DNA of 40,118 bases from a bacterium (GCA_030697525.1 JAUYPW010000014.1:1-40118), one strand, 5' to 3'. Shown: positions 1 to 7,251, counted from the stretch's first letter. Notes: generated from the sequence alone by a model not told the origin. Translations and numbers: made by a program.

Positions 1-18
1 GAACCAGAATCAAGCTTA

Positions 19-117
19 GAAGCTAAAAAATGAGATGATTTCGCGACACGACGACGAAGGTGTGTCGATAGACACAGCGAGGAGGAGTAACAAAGAAATC
101 AACCATTTTTTAGCTTC
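19..117. repeat. Structured inverted-repeat element A
   Basis: GAAGCTAAAAAATG (19-32) pairs perfectly with CATTTTTTAGCTTC (104-117); TGATTTC (36-42) pairs with GAAATCA (95-101); internal hairpin TGTGTC-GATA-GACACA (61-76). Confidence 0.75.
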
Positions 118-125
118 CCCAGAGG

Positions 126-224
126 GCGGGACAATTTTGACAATCTTCGGCGTTACTCGTCGGAAAGGCAGCTCAAGCTGCGATTTCCTCCTCGCGCCTT
201 GAATATTGTCAAAATTGTCTCCGC
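126..224. repeat. Structured inverted-repeat element B
   Basis: GCGGGACAATTTTGACAAT (126-144) pairs with ATTGTCAAAATTGTCTCCGC (205-224), one bulged T; internal hairpin GCAGCT-CA-AGCTGC (168-181); shares GTTACTC(C/G)TC and TTC(G/C)TC(G/C)TCG motifs with element A in inverted orientation. Confidence 0.75.
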
Positions 225-283
225 TAAATTGATACTAGTTCGTATCCTGCTCTCCAAACATAATAATAATTTTCTAAATTTTC

Positions 284-1417
284 ATGACAAAAATTACAAT
301 ATCGGCAATCAAAGCCGATGTCGGCTCTATCGGCGGGCACACCAAGCCGTCCGAGAAAATGATAAATGAAGCTAAGAGACACGTGGACGAGGCTGTCCAA
401 AAGAGTTTACTTATAGACGGAATGGTAAGCTACACCGGTGATGATATCTGCTTGACCATGAGCCATCACTTCGGAACCGGATCGCCGGAAGTGCACAAAT
501 TTGCTTGGGATGTTTTTCTGGCCGCGACCAAATTAGCCAAAGAGGACGGGCTTTATGGCGCCGGGCAAGATTTGCTCGTAGATGCTCCCTCCGGAAATAT
601 CCGCGGCGCGGGACCCGCGGTGGCAGAAATTGAATTTAATCGCGACACCGAATCCAAAGACCGTCCGGCCGAAGCTTTTCTGGTTTTTGCCGCAGACAAA
701 TGCGGTCCCGGAACTTACAACTACCCTTTTTATTCTGTCTTTGGCGACCCTATGCATAACGGCGGTATTTTGCTTAGTCCTAAACTACATAAAGGTTTTG
801 TCTTCACTATCATAGATATGGACAACAAAGATGGAGACAAAATTATAAAATTGGAAGCTCCGGAAAGAATTTGGGATATAGCCGTGCTCCTGCAAAATCC
901 AGACCGCTTCGCAGTTGAATCTATACATTCCCGCTACTCACCTACCGAGCAAATAGTTTCAGTGTCCGCCACTAGATTGCACAACATAGCCGGAAAATAT
1001 ACCGGCAAAGACGATCCTATAGCGATAGTAAGAACCCAGGGTATGTTCCCCGCGCCGGAGGAAATAACCGAGCCCTTTATGCTGGGACATTTCGTAGCTG
1101 GAGACGCCCGCGGCTCACACATTATGCCTATTATGCCCGTGGCTATCAATACTCCCGTCACCGGCCCCTACTGTTTACCACTGATATCATGTCTCGCTTT
1201 TTCTGTTGACCCTTATGGAAAATTCACTAAAGAATATGTAGATATGTTTGGTAATACCGTCTGGGACGCAACCCGTCTGAAAATCCAGCAAAAGGCCGAA
1301 GAATGGAGACGACAAGGGTTTATTGGACCTACCATGGCTTCCTCCGCCGAACTGGCCTATACCGGAATAGTTGATGCTCTTGCCCAGTTAGACAAAGAAT
1401 TTTTCTTGAGACCGTAA
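284..1417 (+). CDS. Fructose-1,6-bisphosphate aldolase/phosphatase, archaeal type (FBPA/P)
   Basis: Full-length 377 aa ORF; N-terminus ITISAIKADVGSIGGHTKPS and DDICLTMSHHFGTGSPEVHKFAWDVF typical of bifunctional archaeal-type FBPA/P. Confidence 0.9.
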   Translation: MTKITISAIKADVGSIGGHTKPSEKMINEAKRHVDEAVQKSLLIDGMVSYTGDDICLTMSHHFGTGSPEVHKFAWDVFLAATKLAKEDGLYGAGQDLLVDAPSGNIRGAGPAVAEIEFNRDTESKDRPAEAFLVFAADKCGPGTYNYPFYSVFGDPMHNGGILLSPKLHKGFVFTIIDMDNKDGDKIIKLEAPERIWDIAVLLQNPDRFAVESIHSRYSPTEQIVSVSATRLHNIAGKYTGKDDPIAIVRTQGMFPAPEEITEPFMLGHFVAGDARGSHIMPIMPVAINTPVTGPYCLPLISCLAFSVDPYGKFTKEYVDMFGNTVWDATRLKIQQKAEEWRRQGFIGPTMASSAELAYTGIVDALAQLDKEFFLRP

Positions 1418-1428
1418 AATAGCTTACC

Positions 1429-1456
1429 AAAAACCCTGCATAGAGCAGGGTTTTTT
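1429..1456 (+). terminator. Intrinsic terminator
   Basis: AAACCCTGC-atagA-GCAGGGTTTTTT after the stop codon at 1417. Confidence 0.85.
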
Positions 1457-1478
1457 GAACTTGGAAGACGGCTATGTC

Positions 1479-1507
1479 TTGCTTTATTAAGCAATATATT
1501 GTATTAT
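1479..1507 (+). promoter_or_regulatory. Putative sigma70-type promoter for ppk2-like gene
   Basis: TTGCTT (1479-1484), 17-nt spacer, TATTAT (1502-1507). Confidence 0.5.
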
Positions 1508-1565
1508 TAAAATCAGGTTTTTGAAATTGGTGTAGGATGGTTCAAACCCGAAACAAGGAGCCGCT

Positions 1566-2435
1566 GTGGACACCAAAAGATTTTTGGTAAGATGTGGTGA
1601 TGAAAATTTTGATCTGCGAAAACTGGACCCAGATTTTACAGACCGGTTTAAAAGCAAAGAAGATGTTGTGCAAAAGTTAGAGGAAAATTTAGTAGAGCTG
1701 CGAAGATTGCAAGATATACTTTTCGCTCAAGGACAATACGGTCTTTTGATCATCCTGCAAGGAATGGACACCTCCGGCAAAGACAGCTTGAGTAAATACC
1801 TCATGCACGGACTAAATCCCGCCGGTTGCCGAGTTCATAGTTTCAAGGCTCCTTGCGTAGAAGAGCTTAAACAAGATTTTTTGCGAAGATACGCCGTACG
1901 CGTTCCGGCCAGAGGCGAAATCGTAATTTTCAACCGCTCCCACTACGAGGAAGTAGGTGTGGTTAGAGTACACCACGAGCTTCTGGCAAAACAGAATCTC
2001 TCTTTGGCGCTACGCGACAGGATTTGGGTGAATCGCTTCAGACAGATTCTAGATTTTGAACGCTATCTTACCGAAAACGGAGTTGTCGTACTTAAATTTT
2101 TTCTGCATATATCCAAGGAAGAGCAGGAGAAAAGATTACTGGAAAGAATTGAGGACAATACTAAAAATTGGAAGTTTTCTATGCGGGATGTTTATGAAAG
2201 AGGTTTTTGGGAAGACTATATGCTGGTTTACAGCCAAGCCATTGGCGCCACCAGCACTAAATCCTGCCCGTGGTATGGTGGTGTTCCCACAAACCACAAA
2301 TGGTTTGCCAAATTGGTCGTTGGAGAAGTAGTGATAGACCACCTACAAAGACTCCCGTTGAAATATCCTCATTTGGATAAAAAAGAACACACAGAGGCGT
2401 TGACCGCACTCAAAAAGTCACTGAAAAAAGTATAA
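1566..2435 (+). CDS. ppk2: Polyphosphate kinase 2 (PPK2) family phosphotransferase
   Basis: GTG start with SD AAGGAG; Walker A-like LLIILQGMDTSGKDSLSKYLMHGLNPAGCRVHSFKAP and FNRSHYEEVGVVRVH motifs. Confidence 0.88.
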   Translation: MDTKRFLVRCGDENFDLRKLDPDFTDRFKSKEDVVQKLEENLVELRRLQDILFAQGQYGLLIILQGMDTSGKDSLSKYLMHGLNPAGCRVHSFKAPCVEELKQDFLRRYAVRVPARGEIVIFNRSHYEEVGVVRVHHELLAKQNLSLALRDRIWVNRFRQILDFERYLTENGVVVLKFFLHISKEEQEKRLLERIEDNTKNWKFSMRDVYERGFWEDYMLVYSQAIGATSTKSCPWYGGVPTNHKWFAKLVVGEVVIDHLQRLPLKYPHLDKKEHTEALTALKKSLKKV

Positions 2436-2452
2436 AAATAAAAAATAAACTT

Positions 2453-2478
2453 GCAGCCGGAAAATTGGCTGCTTTTTT
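2453..2478 (+). terminator. Intrinsic terminator
   Basis: GCAGCC(2453-2458)...GGCTGC(2467-2472)TTTTTT. Confidence 0.8.
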
Positions 2479-2496
2479 ATTGCGTATTGCAGAAAA

Positions 2497-2531
2497 ACCA
2501 AAAACCTCCGCATTGTACGGAGGTTTTTGGT
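2497..2531. terminator. Bidirectional hairpin terminator (tRNA-Ala side)
   Basis: ACCAAAAACCTCCG-cattgta-CGGAGGTTTTTGGT perfect 14-bp inverted repeat. Confidence 0.8.
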
Positions 2532-2537
2532 GTGAAA

Positions 2538-2608
2538 TGGACCTACGGGGAGTCGAACCCCGACTTGATCCATGCCATGGATCCGTGATGCCGCTTCACT
2601 ATAGGCCC
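2538..2608 (-). tRNA. tRNA-Ala (GGC)
   Basis: Cloverleaf folded by hand: GGGCCTA/TAGGTCC acceptor with G3:U70, anticodon loop ATGGCAT, T arm CGGGG-TTCGACT-CCCCG. Confidence 0.9.
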
Positions 2609-2750
2609 TAGCGAGGAATAAAAAAAGTGCTTGCAATTATTTTTTCCGAGCGACGGGTCTATATCGCTTTGGATATAGGCCCTCAAATCAACAAAGCTCT
2701 TTCTTATCAGGAAAGATTATCACTAAACTATTGAACAAACAATTGAAAAT

Positions 2751-2999
2751 TTACTTATGCTTGCGGCGGGTGAACACGTAGAGATACAGTATCTCCAGAA
2801 TACCAAGTGTGTTCACTAAGAGAAAAACCACAAACCAAACCTTATTGTGATCTTTGGATGCTTTCCACAAGGCCAAACCTTTCCAGTATATGGACCAAGC
2901 AACCAATATTAAGAGGCCCAAACCTCCAAGGACAAAACCAAGCATTGGAAGCGGCTCTGCCCAATTACCCCACATTCTGCTTATGTTTGCTAACAACAT
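2751..2999 (-). CDS. Small membrane protein, DUF5652-like
   Basis: 82 aa; two TM segments; WSIYWKGLALWKASKDHNKVWFVVFLLVNTLGILEILYLYVF resembles the short CPR membrane family DUF5652. Confidence 0.7.
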   Translation of the reverse strand: MLLANISRMWGNWAEPLPMLGFVLGGLGLLILVAWSIYWKGLALWKASKDHNKVWFVVFLLVNTLGILEILYLYVFTRRKHK

Positions 3000-3028
3000 T
3001 TTATTATAAATTTATTTAACGACCTTTT

Positions 3029-3100
3029 TGCCCTCGCCAAGAATCGAACTTGGATCCGCACGTTAGGAGTGTGCTGTTCTGTCCATTGAACTACGAGGGC
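3029..3100 (-). tRNA. tRNA-Arg (CCT)
   Basis: Acceptor GCCCTCG/CGAGGGC, anticodon loop CTCCTAA, T loop TTCGATT. Confidence 0.9.
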
Positions 3101-3184
3101 TCTCCGACAAGCAGACTTTAACACAAAATTGCTTCTTTTTCCAGCTCCTATATAATTATCCTATAATCTAATTCCTAAAAACTT

Positions 3185-4261
3185 ATGACCCACGAAGAAC
3201 AAGTTATAGCTGTCGTAAAAAAAGTAATGCCGGCGGTGGTAAGCATTACTGTAGGCAAAGATTACGATGAACTACTAAAGGAACATCCGCAGGAGATGAT
3301 GGTGCCGCACGGCGACCACATGGATCTTCCTCCTCCGGAGGAGGCTCTCCCCCATACCCACACTGGCAAGGTAAAAGTTGGAGGCGGTTCAGGATTTATT
3401 GTTGATGCCTCGGGTTTGATAATTACCAACAAACACGTCGTCCACGATCACGAAGCTGAATACGATATAACCACAACCTCTGAAGATACTTACAAGGCTA
3501 GGGTACTTGCGAGAGATTCCTTAAATGATGTCGCGGTTTTAAAAATTGAGGCCGGTGATCTAGCGGTTGTTGCTTTGGGAGATTCAGACGAGATACAACT
3601 CGGACAAAGCGTTTTAACGGTCGGGACCGCTTTGGGAGAATTTCAGAACACTGTATCAGCCGGCATTGTCTCGGGTCTTTCCAGGTTTATTACCGCCATG
3701 ACGGATATGGAAGGCCATTCGGAAAGACTGCGCGGCCTTATCCAAACCGATGCAGCCATAAACCCGGGAAATTCCGGCGGACCGATGGTTAATCTAAAAG
3801 GAGAAGCCATAGGCATAAATTCGGCTGTTGTTTTCGGGGCGCAGAATATCGGTTTCGCGATTCCCATAAACAAAGTTACGCGAGATCTGGCCGAGCTTAA
3901 AAAATACGGACGGATCAGGCGGCCTTTTCTGGGAATACGCTATCTGCCAGTAAATCCACTGGTAGCCAAAAGATTTCGTCTGGCGGTTGACCATGGAGTT
4001 TTGGTTCTTCGGGAAGGCATACCAGGAAGACCGGCCATTGTTCCCAATTCTGCCGCAGCCAGAGCCGGTCTAAAAGAAGCGGACGTTATCGTAGCCCTAA
4101 ACAATACCCTGATTGACGACAAGACGACCATCGAAGATGTTCTGGAGAAAGTTTCTTTCGGTGAAAAAATACCGGTAAAAATATGGAGAAAAGGGAAAGA
4201 GCTTGAGTTAATAATGCCCGTGGAGGAACATTTGGATAATCATAAGAGAAAAGATGAGTAA
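3185..4261 (+). CDS. htrA: S1C trypsin-like serine protease (HtrA/DegP family) with C-terminal PDZ
   Basis: TNKHVV (His), DVAVLKI (Asp), NPGNSGGP (Ser) triad motifs; GRIRRPFLGIRYLPV..AGLKEADVIVALN PDZ; TATAAT at 3162-3167. Confidence 0.92.
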   Translation: MTHEEQVIAVVKKVMPAVVSITVGKDYDELLKEHPQEMMVPHGDHMDLPPPEEALPHTHTGKVKVGGGSGFIVDASGLIITNKHVVHDHEAEYDITTTSEDTYKARVLARDSLNDVAVLKIEAGDLAVVALGDSDEIQLGQSVLTVGTALGEFQNTVSAGIVSGLSRFITAMTDMEGHSERLRGLIQTDAAINPGNSGGPMVNLKGEAIGINSAVVFGAQNIGFAIPINKVTRDLAELKKYGRIRRPFLGIRYLPVNPLVAKRFRLAVDHGVLVLREGIPGRPAIVPNSAAARAGLKEADVIVALNNTLIDDKTTIEDVLEKVSFGEKIPVKIWRKGKELELIMPVEEHLDNHKRKDE

Positions 4262-4811
4262 AACCGAGGCCACAAAAAAGAACCGCAGAAATGGTTTTTC
4301 TCTGATTGAGCTCCTCGTTGTTATTGCTATAATGGGCCTCTTGGCCGCAACTATTTTAACTTCTATGAATTCGGCCAGAACTAATGCCCGCAACATACAG
4401 AGAATCACCGCTCTCAAACAATTGGAAACCGCCTTGGAACTTTACTTTACTGAATTTCGCAATTATCCAATAGCCACCACTGTTTGCAATAATCCCCCGA
4501 CCACTGGTGACGACGAACATTATGGCTTGCAACGTTTGGTAAATAGAGGATCAATCTCTCAAATCACCCGCGATCCCCAAGGACCATGCTATATTTACGC
4601 CACCCCCAATACCCCGCTCCCCCAAACTTTTCACTTAGGAGCAACTCTGGAAGATAAAAATAATTCCGCTCTGGGCGGAGATTCGGACACCACCGATCCG
4701 TCTGGCGCCATAAATCAATTCAACGGCACCGGAGTTGGTTGTCTTCCTTTAAATTCCGGCATGCCTTTTGGCTATGCCAACAACACCGAGACTTGTTATG
4801 ATAGGGAGTAG
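4254..4811 (+). CDS. Type IV prepilin / pseudopilin-like protein
   Basis: Class III signal RRNGFSLIELLVVIAIMGLLAATILTSMNSARTNAR; overlaps the htrA 3' end by 8 nt. Confidence 0.88.
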   Translation: MSKTEATKKNRRNGFSLIELLVVIAIMGLLAATILTSMNSARTNARNIQRITALKQLETALELYFTEFRNYPIATTVCNNPPTTGDDEHYGLQRLVNRGSISQITRDPQGPCYIYATPNTPLPQTFHLGATLEDKNNSALGGDSDTTDPSGAINQFNGTGVGCLPLNSGMPFGYANNTETCYDRE

Positions 4812-4835
4812 GTTCAAATTTTTCGTAATCTGTCC

Positions 4836-4864
4836 AAAAGCGACCCAATGTTGGGTCGCTTTTA
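4836..4864. terminator. Intrinsic terminator (bidirectional)
   Basis: AAAGCGACCCAA-TG-TTGGGTCGCTTT perfect 12-bp stem, between convergent prepilin gene and tRNA-His. Confidence 0.85.
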
Positions 4865-4875
4865 AGATAGGTGTG

Positions 4876-4947
4876 GGCGGCTAACGGGATTCGAACCCGT
4901 GCAAACAGCTCCACAAGCTGCTGTGCTGCCACTACACCATAGCCGCC
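4876..4947 (-). tRNA. tRNA-His (GTG), G-1 encoded
   Basis: Acceptor GCGGCTA/TAGCCGC with extra G-1 opposite C73; anticodon loop TTGTGGA; T arm ACGGG-TTCGAAT-CCCGT. Confidence 0.9.
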
Positions 4948-4982
4948 ACATAAACACTTTAATTATACCAAATTTACCCGAT

Positions 4983-5011
4983 TTGTAAAATGGCTGATTT
5001 CGGGGTATAAT
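4983..5011 (+). promoter_or_regulatory. hisS promoter, leaderless geometry
   Basis: TTGTAA (4983-4988), 17-nt spacer, TATAAT (5006-5011), then 6 nt to the ATG at 5018. Confidence 0.75.
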
Positions 5012-5017
5012 CAATTT

Positions 5018-6316
5018 ATGGATACGAAAGAAACGCCTGAAAAGAAAAAAATTAAACCGGATTTACCGGGCGGTTTTCGCGACTACGGATTTTCGGAGAT
5101 GGCCGCCAAACAAAACTTAATCGACACATTTCGCCAGACTGCCGAAAGTTTCGGTTTTGATCCGCTGGAAACCTCGTCCGTGCAAAAAACAGAAGTTCTT
5201 ACCGGAGGAGAAGAGACGGCCTCCAAAATTATTTTTAATGTTAAGGGGGCTAGAGACGAATCTGAAGAACTTTCAGACACCTCTCTTCGTTTTGATCTGA
5301 CAGTTCCTCTCGCCAGATTCCTAGCCGCTAACCCTGAAATACCCAAGCCGTTTAGACGCTATGAAATAGGGAAAGTATGGCGGGGGGAGAGACAACAGGC
5401 TGGACGATACAGAGAATTTACCCAAGCCGATGTAGATATTGTCGGCTCCCCTCTTCTGGAAGCCGACGCAGAAATAATTTCTTTCATGTATCAGTTTTTA
5501 AAAAAACTGGGGCTGGATAAGTTTACCATCAAAATAAATTTTCGGGATGAGGCCACCGCCATGCTTGAAAAATACGGAGTAGCTCGCGAGCAGCAAATTC
5601 CTACTTTGATTGAAGTAGATAAGAAGGAGAAGCTCGCCCCCGAAGAATGGGAGAAGAGAATAAATTTAATATCCGGCCTTAAAGAAAAACGGGTTAAAGA
5701 TTATATAAAAGAGATAACTGGAGAGCCGTCTTCAGATTCAAAATATAACAACCTTAAAAAACTTCTGGTGGGACTTGGGGTTGATGAAAGAAATATAAAA
5801 TATGACGGCGCAATCGTAAGAGGTCTTGCGTATTACACGGGTACTGTGTTTGAAACCATTCTCAACGACTACCCAGAAATAGGTTCTTTCTTCTCCGGAG
5901 GAAGATATGATAATCTGATTGAATCCTTCACTGGCCAAAAAATTCCGGCTGTGGGAGTATCGCTGGGAGTTGACCGTCTGATGACAGCTTGGAATAAACT
6001 TGCTCCGCCAGCTGGCGGACTTCTGAAAGAAAAAAATACTGCCAGAGTTTTGGTTTTAAGATTGCTTGAAGACATCCAAAACTATACCGAAATTGTTAAT
6101 GATCTACGTGGGGCCGGCATAGGCACAGAATTTTATCTTGGCAAAGAAGATACCATGCAAGCCCAGTTTGCTTACGCCCTAAAAAAAGAATTTCCTTTTG
6201 TTTTAATTTACGGCGAGGAAGAAAAGAAAAAAGGAATGGTTTCAATAAAGAATTTGCAAACTAGAGAGCAGAAAGAAATTCCCAAAAGTAAAATTTTGGA
6301 TTACTTTAAAAAATAA
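5018..6316 (+). CDS. hisS: Histidyl-tRNA synthetase
   Basis: LPGGFRDY, LRFDLTVPLARFLA, FRRYEIGKVWRGERQQAGRYREFTQADVDIVG, FSGGRYDNLI class II HisRS motifs. Confidence 0.96.
   Translation: MDTKETPEKKKIKPDLPGGFRDYGFSEMAAKQNLIDTFRQTAESFGFDPLETSSVQKTEVLTGGEETASKIIFNVKGARDESEELSDTSLRFDLTVPLARFLAANPEIPKPFRRYEIGKVWRGERQQAGRYREFTQADVDIVGSPLLEADAEIISFMYQFLKKLGLDKFTIKINFRDEATAMLEKYGVAREQQIPTLIEVDKKEKLAPEEWEKRINLISGLKEKRVKDYIKEITGEPSSDSKYNNLKKLLVGLGVDERNIKYDGAIVRGLAYYTGTVFETILNDYPEIGSFFSGGRYDNLIESFTGQKIPAVGVSLGVDRLMTAWNKLAPPAGGLLKEKNTARVLVLRLLEDIQNYTEIVNDLRGAGIGTEFYLGKEDTMQAQFAYALKKEFPFVLIYGEEEKKKGMVSIKNLQTREQKEIPKSKILDYFKK
6004..6019. repeat. 16-bp perfect palindrome inside hisS
   Basis: TCCGCCAGCTGGCGGA; same as the palindrome at 16976-16991 apart from one base at the centre. 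Confidence 0.7.
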
Positions 6317-6320
6317 TTTT

Positions 6321-6392
6321 GCCCCCATAGTTCAATGGACAGAACTCCAGACTTCTAAGCTGGATATCGAGGTTCGATTCCTCGTGGGGGCA
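6321..6392 (+). tRNA. tRNA-Arg (TCT)
   Basis: GCCCCCA/TGGGGGC acceptor, loop CTTCTAA, T arm CGAGG-TTCGATT-CCTCG; starts 5 nt after the hisS stop. Confidence 0.9.
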
Positions 6393-6400
6393 TACAAACA

Positions 6401-6427
6401 AAAAATCAGCACATGTGCTGATTTTTT
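6401..6427 (+). terminator. Intrinsic terminator
   Basis: AAAAATCAGCACATGTGCTGATTTTTT hairpin after tRNA-Arg. Confidence 0.85.
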
Positions 6428-6433
6428 GTTGCA

Positions 6434-6462
6434 TTGACTTTATGGTGTCTATATGTTATTTT
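6434..6462 (+). promoter_or_regulatory. Putative promoter of small-gene cassette
   Basis: TTGACT, 17-nt spacer, TATTTT. Confidence 0.55.
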
Positions 6463-6524
6463 GTATTCAAGATCGCTGTTTGAAAAAATTGGCAAGAAGT
6501 TTTACTCAAAGGGGAAAGGAAACA

Positions 6525-6707
6525 ATGATTGGAATAGTTGAGGGGGCAGTTTTTATCGTTTTATTGGGAAAAGTGGTCAAGAATCATTTTTCATCGTTAG
6601 GTATAAAGCCGATTGCACCGATAGCAAGCTCCGGGGTTGTAAAAAACCACGGGAGGCGATCAACCACACTAACCGGTTTAGGAATAAAGGTGGATTCTTA
6701 CGCCTAG
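6525..6707 (+). CDS. Small hypothetical protein (60 aa)
   Basis: ATG at 6525 preceded by SD GGGGAAAGGA; MIGIVEGAVFIVLLGKVVKNHFSS... in frame with the longer ORF 6453-6707. Confidence 0.55.
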   Translation: MIGIVEGAVFIVLLGKVVKNHFSSLGIKPIAPIASSGVVKNHGRRSTTLTGLGIKVDSYA

Positions 6708-6779
6708 AAAGGAGTGAAAAACCGCCATATATATCTGTGCAGTTGCTCGTGAACTATCACTCTAAGGAGAAAGGAAAAG

Positions 6780-7184
6780 ATGATGAAACGCATAATCATT
6801 TCGCTGTTCACAGTGGCCCTGCTGATTCCCTCGCTGGCTTGGGCTCAGGAGGTCAAGAAGGGCGACACGGCGACCGTTCCGGGTTGGACGTGGGTGGACG
6901 TGAAGAACCCCGAGCCAGTCAAGAGCGGCAACAACGACTTCGGCTACGGCGAGTCCTGCGGCATTCAGCACGGAGGCACCATAACGGTGGTCGGCATCGA
7001 GGAGAATCGTCTCCTCGTCCGCTACTCGATCGGTGGCACCCAGTATGGAACATCATGCCCGTCTGGAATTATTTTCTTCACCACGAAGGAAACGTTCTCC
7101 AAGATGTCAGCAGAGTACAATCGGATCCGTGTGGCCAAGCAGAACGAGAAGGATATTGTCAAACGGCTTCTCAAGAAAAAATAA
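6780..7184 (+). CDS. Hypothetical secreted protein with signal peptide
   Basis: SD AAGGAGAAAGGA; MMKRIIISLFTVALLIPSLAWAQE signal peptide; GC-rich body; preferred over overlapping frames 6737-7234 and 7033-7347. Confidence 0.75.
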   Translation: MMKRIIISLFTVALLIPSLAWAQEVKKGDTATVPGWTWVDVKNPEPVKSGNNDFGYGESCGIQHGGTITVVGIEENRLLVRYSIGGTQYGTSCPSGIIFFTTKETFSKMSAEYNRIRVAKQNEKDIVKRLLKKK

Positions 7185-7203
7185 CCGGACCAGAACCAAC
7201 AAC

Positions 7204-7231
7204 AAAAAGGAGACCCAAACGGATCTCCTTT
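7204..7231. terminator. Intrinsic terminator between convergent genes
   Basis: AAAAGGAGA...TCTCCTTTT. Confidence 0.8.
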
Positions 7232-7251
7232 TAACTTTGCCAAAATATTTT

